Assembly (NCBI RefSeq): GCF_030272615.1
Contig: NC_081412.1
Location: 143,573,247 to 143,637,246, forward strand
Reading direction: 5' to 3'
Source: Cryptomeria japonica
Lineage: Eukaryota; Streptophyta; Pinopsida; Cupressales; Cupressaceae
DNA length: 64,000 nt
Within the stretch, counting starts at the first letter, position 1. The number at the start of each line of letters is the position of its first letter. The notes beneath the pieces are model-generated. The model did not search any database and was not told the origin of the DNA. It was given only the letters and a program-made list of their open reading frames with translations. The position numbers were made by a program, and so were the translations under genes. Of this stretch, positions 1 through 12,468 are shown in pieces.

Positions 1-2674
1 ATCTAGAGGAAAGAAAGATTGTTGGTACTGCGGAAAGCCTGATCATCTAAAGAAAGACTATTGGTCTCAGAAAAACAAAGAAGGGGACAAAAATGAAAAT
101 GACAGTAAGGAAGCTAATATTGCAAGTAATACTTTAGAAGATGCTTTAATCTTATGTTTGGATAATGTTAATGATTCCTGGGTAATAGATTATGGGGCTT
201 CATTTCATGCTACACCCCATAGAAAATATTTTCTAGATTATGTTCAAGGTGATTTTGGATAGGTATATTTGGGTGATGATGAGCCCTGTCAAATTGTTGG
301 AAAAGGAAAGATAAAGATCAAGTTGGAGAATGGAAATGATTGGTTTCTGCAGGAGGTAAGACATGTTCCTAATTTAAGAAGAAATTTAATTTCTGCAGGG
401 CAACTAGGTAGTGAAGGTTGCATAGTTACCTTCTCAGACAGTATGTGGAAGGTCACTAAAGGATCATTAGTATTAGCTAAAGGTGCGAAGGTAGGCACAT
501 TATATTTGTGTACTGGTAACACTTACTCTACCCTAACTGCTATAGATAAAGTTACTACAGGAACAACAACAATAGATGTTGCAAGAATAGATTCAATAAT
601 GTGGCACCATATGCTTGGGCACATGAGTGAGAAAGGGATGAAAATCCTTCACTCCAAAAATCTATTGCCAGGAATAAAGAAGATTGATTTAGAGTTCTGT
701 GAAAACTGTGTTTATGGTAAACAGAAAAGAGTTAGATTTCTCAAGGTTGGGAAAGAGAAGAAGAGTGAGAAGTTAGAGCTTGTGCATTCAGATGTATGGG
801 GACCGGCTCAGGTATCATCTCTTGGTGGCTCTTGTTATTATGTTATTTTTATTGATGACTCAACTAGAAAAACATGGGTATATTTTCTAAAACAAAAATC
901 AGATGTTTTTGAAACTTTTAAGAAATGGAAAGCTTTGGTTGAGAATGAGATAGGAAAAAAGTTGAAGTGTCTCAGATTGGATAATGGAGGTGAGTATTCC
1001 AGCAAAGCATTTGAAGATTACTGCTCCTTAAATGGGATTCGAAAGCAGAAGATAGTTCCAAGAACTCCATAGGAAAATGGTGTGTCAGAGAGAATGAATA
1101 GGACTATCATGGAATGCACGAGGAGCATGAGATTGCATGCTAGATTACCCTTACATTTTTGGGCAGATGTTGTACATATACTGTCTATTTGATAAATAGA
1201 GGACCTTCAACCCCTTTGGATGGTGGTATTCCAGAGGAGGCATGGACTGGTAAAAAGGTAAATTATTCTTTTCTAAAAACCTTTGGTTGTGAAGCTTTTG
1301 TCCATATTGATAAAGAAAACAGAACCAAGCTTGATGCTAAATCTCAGAAATGTACCTTCATTGGATATGGGATAGATGAATATGGCTATCGGTTATGGGA
1401 TTTTGAAAATAAGAAAATAATTAGAAGTAGAGATGTTATATTCAATGAGAAGGTTATGTATAAAGAACAGATGCAGGAAAAGAAGCATGAACAGGACAAA
1501 CAAGAATATGTGGTGTTGGATGAGATTCCTAAAAATGAAATACCATAGGTACCTGATGCTCAGCAACAACAGAATGTCCCACAAACTCCTACAAGTGTTA
1601 GACGTTCTACGAGGTCAAGTAGACCCCCTGAAAGATTTTCTCCTTCTTTGTATTCTATATTATTAATTGATTCTGGTGAACCAGAAGAATATGAAGAAGC
1701 AATCCAGGTGGATGCCAAACAACAGTGGGAGCTAGGCATGAAAGAGGAGATGGACTCCTTGATGAAAAATAAGACTTGGGACTTAGTCCCTTTACCTGCA
1801 AAAAAAAGAGATTTGCCTAACAAATGGGTTTATAGGCTAAAGGAGGAGGAAGGAGGTTAGAAAAGATATAAGGTCAGATTTGTGGTAAAAGGTTTTGCAC
1901 AGAAAAAGGGTATAGATTATGATGAAATATTTTCTCCAGTTGTAAAAATGACTTCAATTAGAACTGTACTTAGTCTTGTGGCTGCAAATGATTTACATCT
2001 TGAACAATTAGATGTCAAAAAAGCTTTTCTCCATGGAGATTCGGAGGAGAAAATTTACATGTTGCAACCACAGGGATATGAGGTCAAAGGTAAGGAGAAC
2101 TTGGTGTGCAGGTTGAAGAAAAGTTTGTATGGCCTAAAGCAAGCACCCCGACAATGGTATTTAAAATTTGATAGTTTCATGGCTGAACACAATTATCATA
2201 GATGTCATTTTGATCATTGTGTATATTTTAAGAGATTGGATAATGGTAGTTATATTATCCTATTGCTTTATGTTGATGGCATGCTTGTTGCTAGGTCTAA
2301 CATGCAACATATAAATGATCTTAAACAGAAATTAGCCAGGTCATTTGCAAAGTACTGTACACTCAGCATGTATCTTTTTTTTTTATGAAAACCGACATTG
2401 TAATAAAACCCTAAAAAGGCTGACTGTGTTTTTGCCCTAAAAATGCATGTTATAAGCGGCTGGGATGTTTAAGGCATTGTAAGGTTGATGTACTATTTTT
2501 GCTGGATAATAAGAAAGAATGGAGGGCTATGTATGGTGGACGTAACCCATTCTGGGTGAACCACGTTAAATCTTTGTGTTATCTGTGTCATGTTTTATTC
2601 CTTTATCTTTTGTATTTAAATCTACATATAATTGTTAGTTCATATTTGCTTTGGATCTGCTTGAAACCCTAACA
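1..2674 (+). mobile_element. Degraded Ty1/Copia retrotransposon, 3' part, cut by the window edge
   Basis: The stretch carries, in order, a gag zinc knuckle, protease, GAG-pre-integrase, integrase and the first part of reverse transcriptase, which is the Copia order. After about 2349 the RT homology stops abruptly. What follows looks like the 3' part of an LTR, with the GTGGACGT...CCACGTTAAATC motif at 2538-2572, common near plant Copia LTR ends, and a terminal CCCTAACA ending at 2674. The rest of RT and all of RNase H are therefore missing through an internal deletion. The left part of the element lies outside the window. The end at 2674 is judged from the TG...CA rule only. Confidence 0.8.
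2..2388 (+). pseudogene. Copia gag-pol fragment (zinc knuckle, protease, integrase, partial RT)
   Basis: This is the polyprotein that packages, processes, copies and integrates the element. Reading from base 2 there is a CCHC-type knuckle whose last Cys is Tyr (about 26-68). The protease active-site triplet DSG reads DYG (about 187-200). After an in-frame stop near 260 come the GAG-pre-integrase HHCC region (about 600-730) and the integrase core, with its Asp, Asp and Glu near 790, 980 and 1088. A TAG replaces Gln just before the Glu-containing block, and there is a frameshift near 1165-1180. Further stops lie near 1546 and 1858. The RT ends near 2349, and its YVDD box reads YVDG (about 2267-2282). 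Several catalytic residues and the frame are lost, so it is not functional. The Copia assignment is firm. Confidence 0.88.
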
Positions 2675-2876
2675 GTATTAGTGTGTGTGGCTCATTGTAA
2701 TTAGTTAGAAAGGTTGTGTTATGATGTGTTTGGGTCCTCTCTATCTCCTAGAGTGGACCGCATTTGATGCTATAGGTTTGGGTGGCCCAATTTGTGTAAT
2801 ATTATATGTTCTATATATGGTCAACCTATTTTAGGGTTTCAGTGAATTACATATAGGAGTGTGGATGTATAAGTTG
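2675..2876 (+). mobile_element. Left fragment of an older LTR split by the Copia element at 2877
   Basis: The sequence has no reading frame. Removing the Copia element (2877-20822) and one copy of AGTTG joins this stretch to 20828-21367. The right-hand piece ends in a CT-rich ATTCACCCC...CTCTCAG run and holds a TTTCCACATAAATCCGGTGTTC-like motif, both usual near the 3' end of plant Copia LTRs. A TATATATGG run lies at about 2813-2821. A plus-strand LTR remnant is the best reading, but its 5' end is not defined. Confidence 0.4.
2872..2876. repeat. Target-site duplication AGTTG (left copy) of the 17.9 kb Copia element
   Basis: AGTTG directly precedes the TGTTAG terminus at 2877. The same five bases directly follow the CCAACA terminus of the other LTR at 20823-20827. 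A 5-bp duplication is standard for Copia integration and shows that 2877-20822 came in as one unit. Confidence 0.9.
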
Positions 2877-4107
2877 TGTTAGAATAACCGGTCGACAACT
2901 CAGAGGGGGAGGTGAATCAGTTGTCAACATATTATATTAATCAAACCACTTTATACCCTTTAATCTGGGCACATAAACATTGAATACCAGAATAGCCGAA
3001 ATAGATACCCGTAAGCAATAAAACTTAAGAATGAAACAAAGAATTAACACAATGCAACCATACCACATAACACCATGATTTGTACGTGGAAAACCCAGTA
3101 AAGGGAAAAAACACAGTGGAAAGCCTACCCACAGTCAGATAATACTTCTACAAAAAGTATGTGATACAATAAGGGGCATGCACATGCTAGAAGGCACACT
3201 ACCTAGAGCATACTGCTCATTAAAAAGGAGTCTCACTGACTACAGAGAGGTTATAACCACCTCAATATAATTGGACAACAATCTAGAAGAATGAAATGCC
3301 AGTGATAGCATCTACCATGCCTGATTACAGTCCCTGTTAAGCTCAATACCGAAGGCCTTTGACCTCTTACATAAAACCAATTCGATCACCTATGATTGAC
3401 CAAATCTCCTTCGCATATGATTTTTCATTCCAAGACCACGACCATGATCTACAATGAGATCTTACATCAATTTATAAAAACCCTAAGGCCTAAACCAATT
3501 AGGTCAGCCACCTAAAAGATATTACAATAAGATCATTACATACATCCATATTACAATGATATGCCATGTCGTCTTTAGACCAAAACTACATTAACCAATC
3601 CATAAATTATCCTGGTAACATGTAGAGAACACATAACATGATACCAGTCCATAACCTAGATAGGTACCGGATCTAATTTGAGTCCACCATGCCAAAGTGA
3701 TGTCTCCAATCAGTCGAGGCATGATCAAGGATCACCTTCTGCATCCTAAATTCCATCTAGAAGCTGCACCAACACCAGTTATGCATCTTGTCAAAGATTC
3801 TCAGTAAAAGCTCTGTCGGTAAAACCTTAAACCCTTATTAGTATAGGCTTACTAGAGTGTATGATAGCATATGATCATCAAGTAAATACCAACTGACCAA
3901 AACATACTCCAGAAACATCAAACCAAACATATTCCATTGATCCAAACATGTCGATAATATCCAAGTAATAGTCCCTTCTGCCGGTAACACTAGTTCTTCT
4001 ACTGATAACCAAAATTTGTCTATCGGTAACCAATCATAATAGCTAGTGTTGACATCAATTACAAAACATCAATGCAACACATAATCAATTCCTTCATATT
4101 GCCAAAA
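2877..4107 (-). repeat. 3' LTR of the 17.9 kb Copia element
   Basis: It aligns over its length with 19594-20822 in the same orientation, for example the shared runs near 2931-2950 and 19645-19664 and the common end ATTCCTTCATATTGCCAA. The inner terminus has decayed from CCAACA to CCAAAA. It adjoins the polypurine tract, so it is the 3' LTR of a minus-strand element. Confidence 0.9.
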
Positions 4108-4120
4108 ATCTCCCCCTTTG
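4108..4120 (-). promoter_or_regulatory. Polypurine tract of the Copia element
   Basis: On the minus strand this reads AAAGGGGGAGA, immediately 5' of the 3' LTR. This is the expected position and composition of the plus-strand DNA priming site. A second CT-rich copy, CTCTCCCCCTTTGAC, occurs at about 4313-4327. Confidence 0.7.
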
Positions 4121-4473
4121 GCATTCAAGGCAACACTAGATGTGAAAAAGAAAACATCTAAGTGCCAAGAAATGCCAAACATTTATCATAGAAGATATAA
4201 CAATGAAAAACTGAATAATCCCAGTAACTCCCCCTGAGGAGTGCAGTCCAATCTGAAACTGATCTGAAACTCTCTCCCATATGACATATTATGACATTAT
4301 TTTTCGCATATAACTCTCCCCCTTTGACATCAATGCCAAAGATATGACATAGATATCAAAATCCTGTGAATCTCAAAGTTGACTACTCCCCCTGAGTAGT
4401 AGCACCACTACATCAATCTGGAGCAAAGGATAAAGTTGATGATGCATATCGGACTGATGCTTTGCTCCATCAG

Positions 4474-6429
4474 TTAAGTTTCTTTTGGAGGTGTAGATAC
4501 CCCTAACCTGTCTCTCAAATATTCAAATGATTCCTTAGACAGCGGTTTAATGAGTATATCTGCAATTTGCTCTTTAGTGTTCACATAAACCAATTTGACT
4601 TCCTTTTCTTCCACCTTTTCCTTCAAAAAGTTATATTTTATTGAAATGTGCTTAGTCTTAGAGTGAAATACCAGATTCTTAGATATGTCAATAGTTACAG
4701 AGTTATCACAATAGATAACTATCTATTCACTGCAATTTACCTTGATATCCTTCAACATTTGCTTCATCCACAAGACTTGAGTGCAATTAGTTGTTGCGGC
4801 AACATATTCATCTTCTGCAGGAGATAAAGAAATGTATGACTATTTTTTGCTGATCCACAAAACCAATTTCTTTCCAAGAAAGAAAGCTCCACCAGAAGTG
4901 CTCTTTCTGTCATCAGTATCTCCTGCCCAATCTGAATCTGTATATGCACATAAAGTGAAGTTATCATCTCTAGAATACCATAAGCCATATTCTATTGTTC
5001 CTTGCAAATACCAGAATATCCTCTTGACTGCACATTCATGATTTTATTTAGGAAAAATTTGATATCTTGAAACAATACTTACTGCATTCATAATATTCGG
5101 TCTAGTCTGAGTTAGATATAACAAGCCACCAATCATAGACTTATACCTTGTCAAATTTACCGGTGCAGATGTATCTTTGATAGATAATTTCTCACTTGTC
5201 ACCATAAGAGTACTTACCAGTTTGGAATTATCCATACCAAACTTCTTCAACAATTCCCTTAGATACTTAGTTTGATAGATAAAAATGCCTTTGTCAATTT
5301 GAGTAATCTACAAACCTTAAAAAAATCTCATCTCACCAATCATAGACATTTCAAATTCATTCTTGATATTATTAGAGAATTCCATGCACAATTTTTCTTC
5401 ACCTCCAAAAATGATATCATCAACAAATACTTCAATAATTAGAATATCATCATCAGTGATCTTGTAATATAAATTACTTTCAGCACTGCCTTTAGTAAAA
5501 CCAAGCTTCAAAAGATATTTATCCAACCTTACATATCAAGCTCTAGGAGCTTGTTTCAATCTATATAATGCTTTCCTTAACCTACAAACCATATCTTTGT
5601 CATCTATTAGTGAAAATACATTAGGTTGCTCAGTGTATACTTCTTCCTCAAGTTCACAATTCAAAAATGAACATTTAACATCCATTTGATAGACCTTATA
5701 GTTCTTGTATGCTGCATAGGCAAGAAATAGTCTAACAGATTCAATTCTAGCTACTGGTACAAATATCTCACCATAATCAATTCCTTCCATTTGAGAATAT
5801 CCTTTACAAACTAGTCTAGCCTTGTTTCTTACAACTTGACAATCCTCATTTATTTTATTTCTAAACCCATTTAGTTCCAATAACATTCTTATTTTTAGGT
5901 CAGGTAACTAAAGTCCAAGTCTTATTCTTCTCTATCTGATCTAATTCATCTTCCATATCCTTTAACCAATGTTTATCTTTACAAGCTTCAATAATAGATG
6001 TCGGTTCAATTTCAGAAATAAGACATACCTCTTCATTTGCTAGTCTTCTTCTTGTCATAACTCCCTTGTTCCTATCTCCAATGATTTGATCTTCAGAATG
6101 ATTTAATCTTACATACCTTAGTGTTTTCTAAACTTTTGGTTCACTGTTATGATCATCAGTCACAGTTGAATTTTCTAATTGTATCGGTGTAACTGTCGCA
6201 GTGTCTTGTACCGGTTGAGGCATTGTTGGTTCAAATATGATCATTTCCATTGTCGGTTCTCTGTCATATGATATAGATTGATCTTTGTATTGCTCATCCA
6301 CTTTCACATTTGTGCTCTCCACAATTTTTTGCAATCTTTTGTTATAACATCTATATGTTTTTCTCTGAATTGAATATCCAAGAAATATCCCCTCATCACA
6401 TCTAGGATCAAACTTCCCAATTGAATTAT
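4474..6429 (-). pseudogene. Copia pol 3' half: integrase C-terminus, RT and RNase H
   Basis: On the minus strand this begins in the conserved IGKFDPRCDEGIFLGYS region that follows the integrase core (about 6429-6370). It then passes through the RT entry region (about 5860-5540), the RT catalytic FVDD box (about 5403-5430) and the RT thumb (5253-5044). The RNase H region has AYTDSDWAG (about 4930-4960) and the terminal ADI-KPL motif, and ends at TAA 4474-4476. In-frame stops lie near 5536, 5317, 5044 and 4844. Frameshifts also occur. It is separated from its own 5' half (17313-19535) by the inserted element, so the protein is both decayed and split. Confidence 0.88.
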
Positions 6430-6459
6430 GGGTATGTGCACCAAGTTGTGGTACCAAAA
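6430..6459 (+). repeat. Left terminal inverted repeat of the fold-back element
   Basis: The bases match the reverse complement of 17283-17312 with a single mismatch at the sixth base. The repeat begins GGGTA and contains CACCAAGTTGTGGTACCAAA. It sits exactly where Copia integrase homology stops. Confidence 0.85.
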
Positions 6460-7248
6460 GGGGGTCTTAAGATGCCAGTTTTTTTTGAAATCAACAAAGT
6501 TTGAACTTCAACGACAAATTGAAGATAGTTAGACTCCAAATTTGAAGATGCAACAAGAACAAGAGTCAGAGTGCTTCGAGTCTACTTTCTAAACTACTAA
6601 TTTTTTTTTTAAATGGTGGAGATTAAGGGCTTCAAAAAGAGGGGCCACAAAAAGTGGTCCTGTTTTTATGCAAAAAACATAACATAGTGTCTGTTGTGGC
6701 CCCCCTAAAATGTTAACTTTTTTTTTGAATTTTTAAAATCGCTTTAGTGAGAAATTAACTAACACCTTGTAGTTTATGCCAGATTTTTCAGCTAATTTTT
6801 TAATGAGTATATGATTTTTTACTAATTTTTGAAGTGGACACATCCTGAAAAATAGAAATTTGAGCATGCTCCCCCCTAAAATCATTGATAACTAATCAAA
6901 AATCAAAAAAAAAAATTTCAAATTGTGTAGAATGGAGTCTAGTTTCTAAAAATGTAAGTTTCTTCAAAATCCGATGAACGTGTAAAAACCTATACCCAAA
7001 ATAGTGCATGTTGGTTTTTGACCAAAATCGAACACACTATCAAAAGAAATTATAGATGAGAGCCTTAACGAAATCAAAATGTGAAAGGTATTACATGCTT
7101 GGATAGCTAAGAGAGAGATTGAGGCCTCTATGGTATTTTTTTTTAGTTTTATTGAAACACGTGCAAACCAGATGGAGAGCACGACCAAAAATATGTGAAA
7201 ATTTTCTAATCCTCTGTTAAAAACACGTCTCAAGCCTGAAATGGTCGT
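6460..7248. other. Left-arm-only subterminal segment of the fold-back element, non-coding
   Basis: About 0.8 kb with no counterpart at the right end, where only about 50-100 bases separate the terminal repeat from the shared arm. It is AT-rich, with several homopolymer T runs and two short inverted pieces around AGGGGCCAC (about 6642) and GTGGCCCCCC (about 6696). No reading frame resembles a known protein. Confidence 0.5.
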
Positions 7249-8010
7249 CCAACCCTTTGGGTTGGATGCCCAAGTACAATCCAACCCAAAGGGTTGGTAG
7301 TTTCTAGTGTAGACCATTTGGCAAGCGCCAAATATGGCACTCGCCAAATGAAAAATTTTGACTTTTCCCATTTGGCACGTGCCAAATGTGCTACATTGTC
7401 CAATTTCAAGGTTTTGTGATGCAAATTTTTCAACTTGGGTACAAGTTATACCCATCATGAGAGGAGAATATATACATGAAATATAATATTTAAGTATGTC
7501 ACTTTAAGTTATATTTCATGTATATATTGGTAGGATGTTTGAGAGTGGTTTCAACTCTATAGGAGTTATAATGTAGATGCTTGTTTTTATAGGATCATAT
7601 TGACTTTCATACTTAGTCAAATTTCAATAATCAACATTCTCTTATTAGCATTCTTTAGATCCATATCTCACTATCTTTATCTTCCCTAAACTCTACACCT
7701 ATCTCTCTCCCTCTCTTGTCTCTCTCACTTCTCTCTCCCCTCTCTAGGTATATCCCACCCTCTCTACCTTTCATCCCTTCCTTGTACCATAATTTATATC
7801 CTTGACTCCCATCCTATCTCTTCTCTCTCACTCTCTTATTATTTCTCTCCCCTCCCACTTGTTTCTCTTGTTCAATACCGATCCCTTCTATCCTCTCTCT
7901 CCCCATATCTAGGGCTCTCCTCCCCTCCCTATTTACCTCACTACCTCTCCCTCCCTATATTATTACCCACCTCTCTCTCCCCCTCTAGGTTTCTCACTTT
8001 TCTATTTGTC
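7249..8010 (+). repeat. Left inverted arm of the fold-back element
   Basis: It matches the reverse complement of about 16480-17230 in blocks. These are the palindrome CCAACCCTTTGGGTTGG (7249), paired ATTTGGC...GCCAAAT boxes (about 7317-7390), GAGAATATATACATGAAATATAA (about 7463), a TCAAATTTCAATAATCAACA block (about 7618-7637) and then CT-rich sequence including CCATATCTAGGG (about 7903-7914). Identity is imperfect, with indels, so the arms are old. Confidence 0.8.
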
Positions 8011-8540
8011 CACCCTCTAGATTTCTCCCTCCCTCTCCACATTTATCTCCCTTTCCCTTTCCCCTATCTATTTATGAACACTCTCCCTCTCTTCTCTCTC
8101 TCTAAACCTAGATCCATCTCCTCATTCTCTAGGTCTCTCGCTCCCTCCATTTATACCTCTCCATCCATCCCCTCTTACTCATCTCTTTGTTCTGCTATAT
8201 CTTCTCTTCTCTCTCCCTTCCCTCTCTAGATCTCTCCCTTCCTTTCTTCCCCTATCCATTTATATAGCCTTCCCCCACTCTCTCATTATCTCTCTTCCTC
8301 TCTTATTCTCTCTCTTCATTATCGAGTTCATTAACTCTCCAACCCACCCTCTCTCCCCTCTCAAGGTTTCTCCCTCCCTTCCTCTCCACCTATCTACCTT
8401 TGCATATAGGTCTCATTGCCCACCTCTCTTTATCCCCCTCTATCTATCTCACTTCTCTCTCAAATATATATCTCTTGCCTATCTATATGTCCCCTCTATA
8501 GTTCTCTCTCTCCCTCTCTATCTCTCTCCCCCTCCTCCTT
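7660..8540 (+). repeat. CT-rich low-complexity tract (left)
   Basis: This is almost pure pyrimidine on the plus strand, made of CTCTCTCCCTC runs broken by CTAGG and ATTTATAT islands. Part of it (7901-7992) pairs as an inverted copy with 16494-16590 in the GA-rich tract on the other side of the satellite. It has no coding value. Confidence 0.85.
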
Positions 8541-11500
8541 AACATACAACCCACAATAACACCAAGTGGTGGCCTAAGGGGTCACAAGACACCATATGAC
8601 CCCTTAGCACATAATATGACCCCTAACAACACCTAAAGAGTCATATGGTGCCCTAAGGGCACACCATATGACACCTTAGGACACAATACAACCCATAACG
8701 ACACCATATGATGTCCTCAAGGGTCATATGGTGTCCTAAATGGTCATAGGACACCATATGACCCCTTAGGATACAATATGACCCCTAATGACACCTAAGG
8801 GGTCATATGGTGTCCTAAGGGGTCATATGACACCATATGACCCCTTAGGACATAATATGACCCTTAACGACATCTAAGGGGTCATAGGATACCATATGAC
8901 CACTTAGGACACCATACAACCCATAAGGATACCATATGGTGTCCTAAGGTGTCATAGGACACCATACGACCTATAACAATACCATATGGTGTCCTAAGGG
9001 GTCACAGGACACTAGATGACCCCTGAAGACACCATATGACCCATATTGACACTATATGGTGTCCTAAGGGGTCATATGGTGTCCTAAGGGGTCATAGGAC
9101 ACCATATGACCCTTTAGAACATAATATGACCCCTAACGACACCTAAGGGGTCATATGGTGTCCTAAGGGGTCATAGGACACCATATGACCCCTTAGGACA
9201 CAATATGAACCCTAACGACACGTAAGGGGTTATATGGTGTCCTAAGGGGTCATAGAACACTATATGACCCCTTAGGACACCATATAACCCAGAACAGCAC
9301 TATATGGTGTCCTAAGGGGTCACATGGTGTCCTAAGGGATCATAGGACACCATATGACCCCTTACACCATATGGTGTCCTAAGGGGTCATAGGATACAAT
9401 ATGACCCATTATTACACAATATGATCCCTAATGACACCTAAGGGGTCATATGGTGTCCTATGGGGTCATAGGGCATCATATGTCCCCTTAGGACACAATA
9501 CGATGCATAACAACACCATATTGTGTCGTAAGGGGTCATAGGACACAATATGACTCCTTAGGACACAATATGACCCCTAACAATCCCTTAGGGGGTTATA
9601 TGACACCATATGACCCCTTAGCACACTATACGACCTATAATGACACCATATGGTGTCCTAAGGGGTCATATGGTGTCCTAATGGGTCATATAACACCATA
9701 TGACCCCTTAGCACACCATAAGACCCATAATGACACCATATGGTGTCCTAAGGGGTAATAGGACACCATACAATCCATAACAACACCATATAAGGGCTCA
9801 TATGGTGTCCTACACCATATTACCCCTTAGGACACCATATGACCCATAATGACACCATATTGTATCCTAAGGGGTCATATGGTGCCCTAAGTGGTCATCG
9901 AACACCATATGACCCCTCAGGACACCATACGACTCATAACGACACCATATTGTATCCTAAGGGCTCATATGGTGTCTTAAAGGGTCATAAGACACAATAT
10001 GACCTCTAACAACCCCTTAGGGGATCATATGGTGTTCTATGTCCCCTTAGGACACTATATGACCCCATACAAAACCATATGACCCCTCACGACACCATAT
10101 GTTGTCTTAAGGGGTCATATGGTGTCCTAAGGGGTCATAGAACACTATATGACCCCTAACAACATCATATGACCCTTTAGGACACCATATGGTGTTGTTA
10201 GGGGTCATATGGTGTCCTAAGGGGTCATATAACACCATATGACCCCTTAGGACACCATATGACCCCTAATGACACCATATGGTGTCTTTAGGGGTCATAA
10301 GGTGTCATAAGGGATTATATGGTGTCCTAATGGATAATAGAATATCATATGACCCCTTAGGACACCATATGATTCCTAATGACACCATATGACACCTTAG
10401 GACACCATATGACCCCTAACAACACCATATTGTGTCTTGAGGGGTCATATGGTGTCACAAGTAGTCATGTCATGTACTAGGATGTTAAAATGGGTCATAT
10501 AGTGTCCTAGGGTATGATAGAACACCATATGACCCATCAGGACACCATATGACTCTTTAGGACACCATATGGTGTCGTTAGGGGTCATATGGTGTCCTAA
10601 GGGGTCATATGGTGTCATTAGGGATCATATGGTGTCCTAAGCGGTCATATGGTATTCTATGACCCATTAGGATGCCATATGACCCCTTAGGACACCATAT
10701 GACCCCTAACAACACCATATGGTGTCGTTAGGTCATATGGTGTCTTAAGGGGTCATATGGTGTCATAAGGGGTCATATGGTGTTCTATGACCCCTTAGGA
10801 CACCATATGTCCCCTAAGACCACCATATGGTGTCCTAAGGGGTCATATGGTGTCGTTAGGGGTCATATGGTGTCCTAAAGGGTCATATGGTGTTCAATGA
10901 CCCCTTAGGACACCATATGACCCCTAAAGACACCATATAGTATTCTAAGGGGTCATATGGTGTCCTTAGGGGTCATATGGTGTTCTATGACCCCTTAAGA
11001 CACCATATGACCTCTTAGCGCATGTCATATGGTGTTGTTAGGGGCATATGGTGTCCTAAGGGGTCATATGGTATTCTATGACCCATTAGGACACCATATG
11101 ACCCCTAACAACACCATATGGTATCGTTAAGGGTCATATGGTGTCCTAAGGGGTCATAGAACACCATATGACCCCTAACGACATCAGATGACCCCTTAGG
11201 ACACCATATGGTGTTGTTAGGGGTCATATGGTGTCCTAAGGGGTCATATAACAACATACGACCCCTAACGACACCATATGACCCCTTAGGACACCATATG
11301 ACCCCTAATGACACAATATGGTGTCGTTAGGGGTCATATGGTGTCATAAGGGATCCTATGGTGTTCTAATTGGTAATAGAATATCATATGACCCCTTAGG
11401 ACACCATATGATTCCTAACGACACTATATGACCCCTTAGGACACCATGACCCCTAACAACACCATATTGTGTCTTGAGGGGTCATATGGTGTCATAAGTG

Positions 11501-12463
11501 GTCATGTCATGTACTAGGATGTTAAAATGGGCCATATAGTGTCCTAGGGTGTGATAGAACACCATATGACCCCTCAGGACACCATATGACCCTTTAGGAC
11601 ACCATATGGTGTTGTTAGGGGTCATATGGTGTCCTAAGGGGTCATATGGTGTCCTAAGTGGTCATATGGTATTCTATGACCCATTAGGATGCCATATGAC
11701 CCCTTAGGACACCATATGACCCCTAACGATACCATATGGTGTTGTTAACGGTCATATGGTGTCTTAAGGGGTCATATGGTGTCATAAGGAGTCATATGGT
11801 GTTCTATGACCCCCTAGGACATCATATGTCCCCTAAGACCACCATATGGTGTCCTAAGGGGTCATATGGCGTCGTTAGGGGTCATATGGTGTCATTAGGG
11901 GTCATATTGTGTCTTAAGGGGTCATATGGTGTTCAATGACCCCTTAGGAGACCATATGACCCCTAACGACACCATATGGTGTCCTAAGGGATCATATGGT
12001 GTCATAAGGGGCATATGGTGTCCTTAGGTGTCATATGGTGTTCTATGACCCCTTAAGACACCATATGACCCCCTAGCGCATGTCATATGGTGTCATTAGG
12101 GGCATATGGTGTCCTAAGGGGTCATATGGTATTTTATGACCCATTAGGACACCATATGACCCCTAACAATACCATATGGTGTCGATAAGGGTCATATGGT
12201 GTCCTAAGGGATCATAAGGTGTCCTAAGGGGTTATATGATGTTCTATGACCCCTTAGGATACTATTTGACCCCTTAGGACACCATATGACCTCTAAGAAC
12301 ACTAGATGGTGTCCTCAGGGGTCATATGGTGTTGTTAGGGGTCATATGGAGTCCTAAGGAGTCATATGGTGTTCTATGACCCCTTAGGACACCATATGAC
12401 CCCTAATGACACCATAAGGTGTCTTAAGGGGTCATTTGACATTGTTAGGGGTCATATGGTGTT

Positions 12464-12468
12464 CTATG
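12464..12468. repeat. Target duplication CTATG of the solo LTR in the satellite
   Basis: CTATG at 12464-12468 and again at 13289-13293 flank the TGTTGG...CCAACA unit exactly. Both copies are part of the satellite phrase TTCTATGACCCC. Confidence 0.9.
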
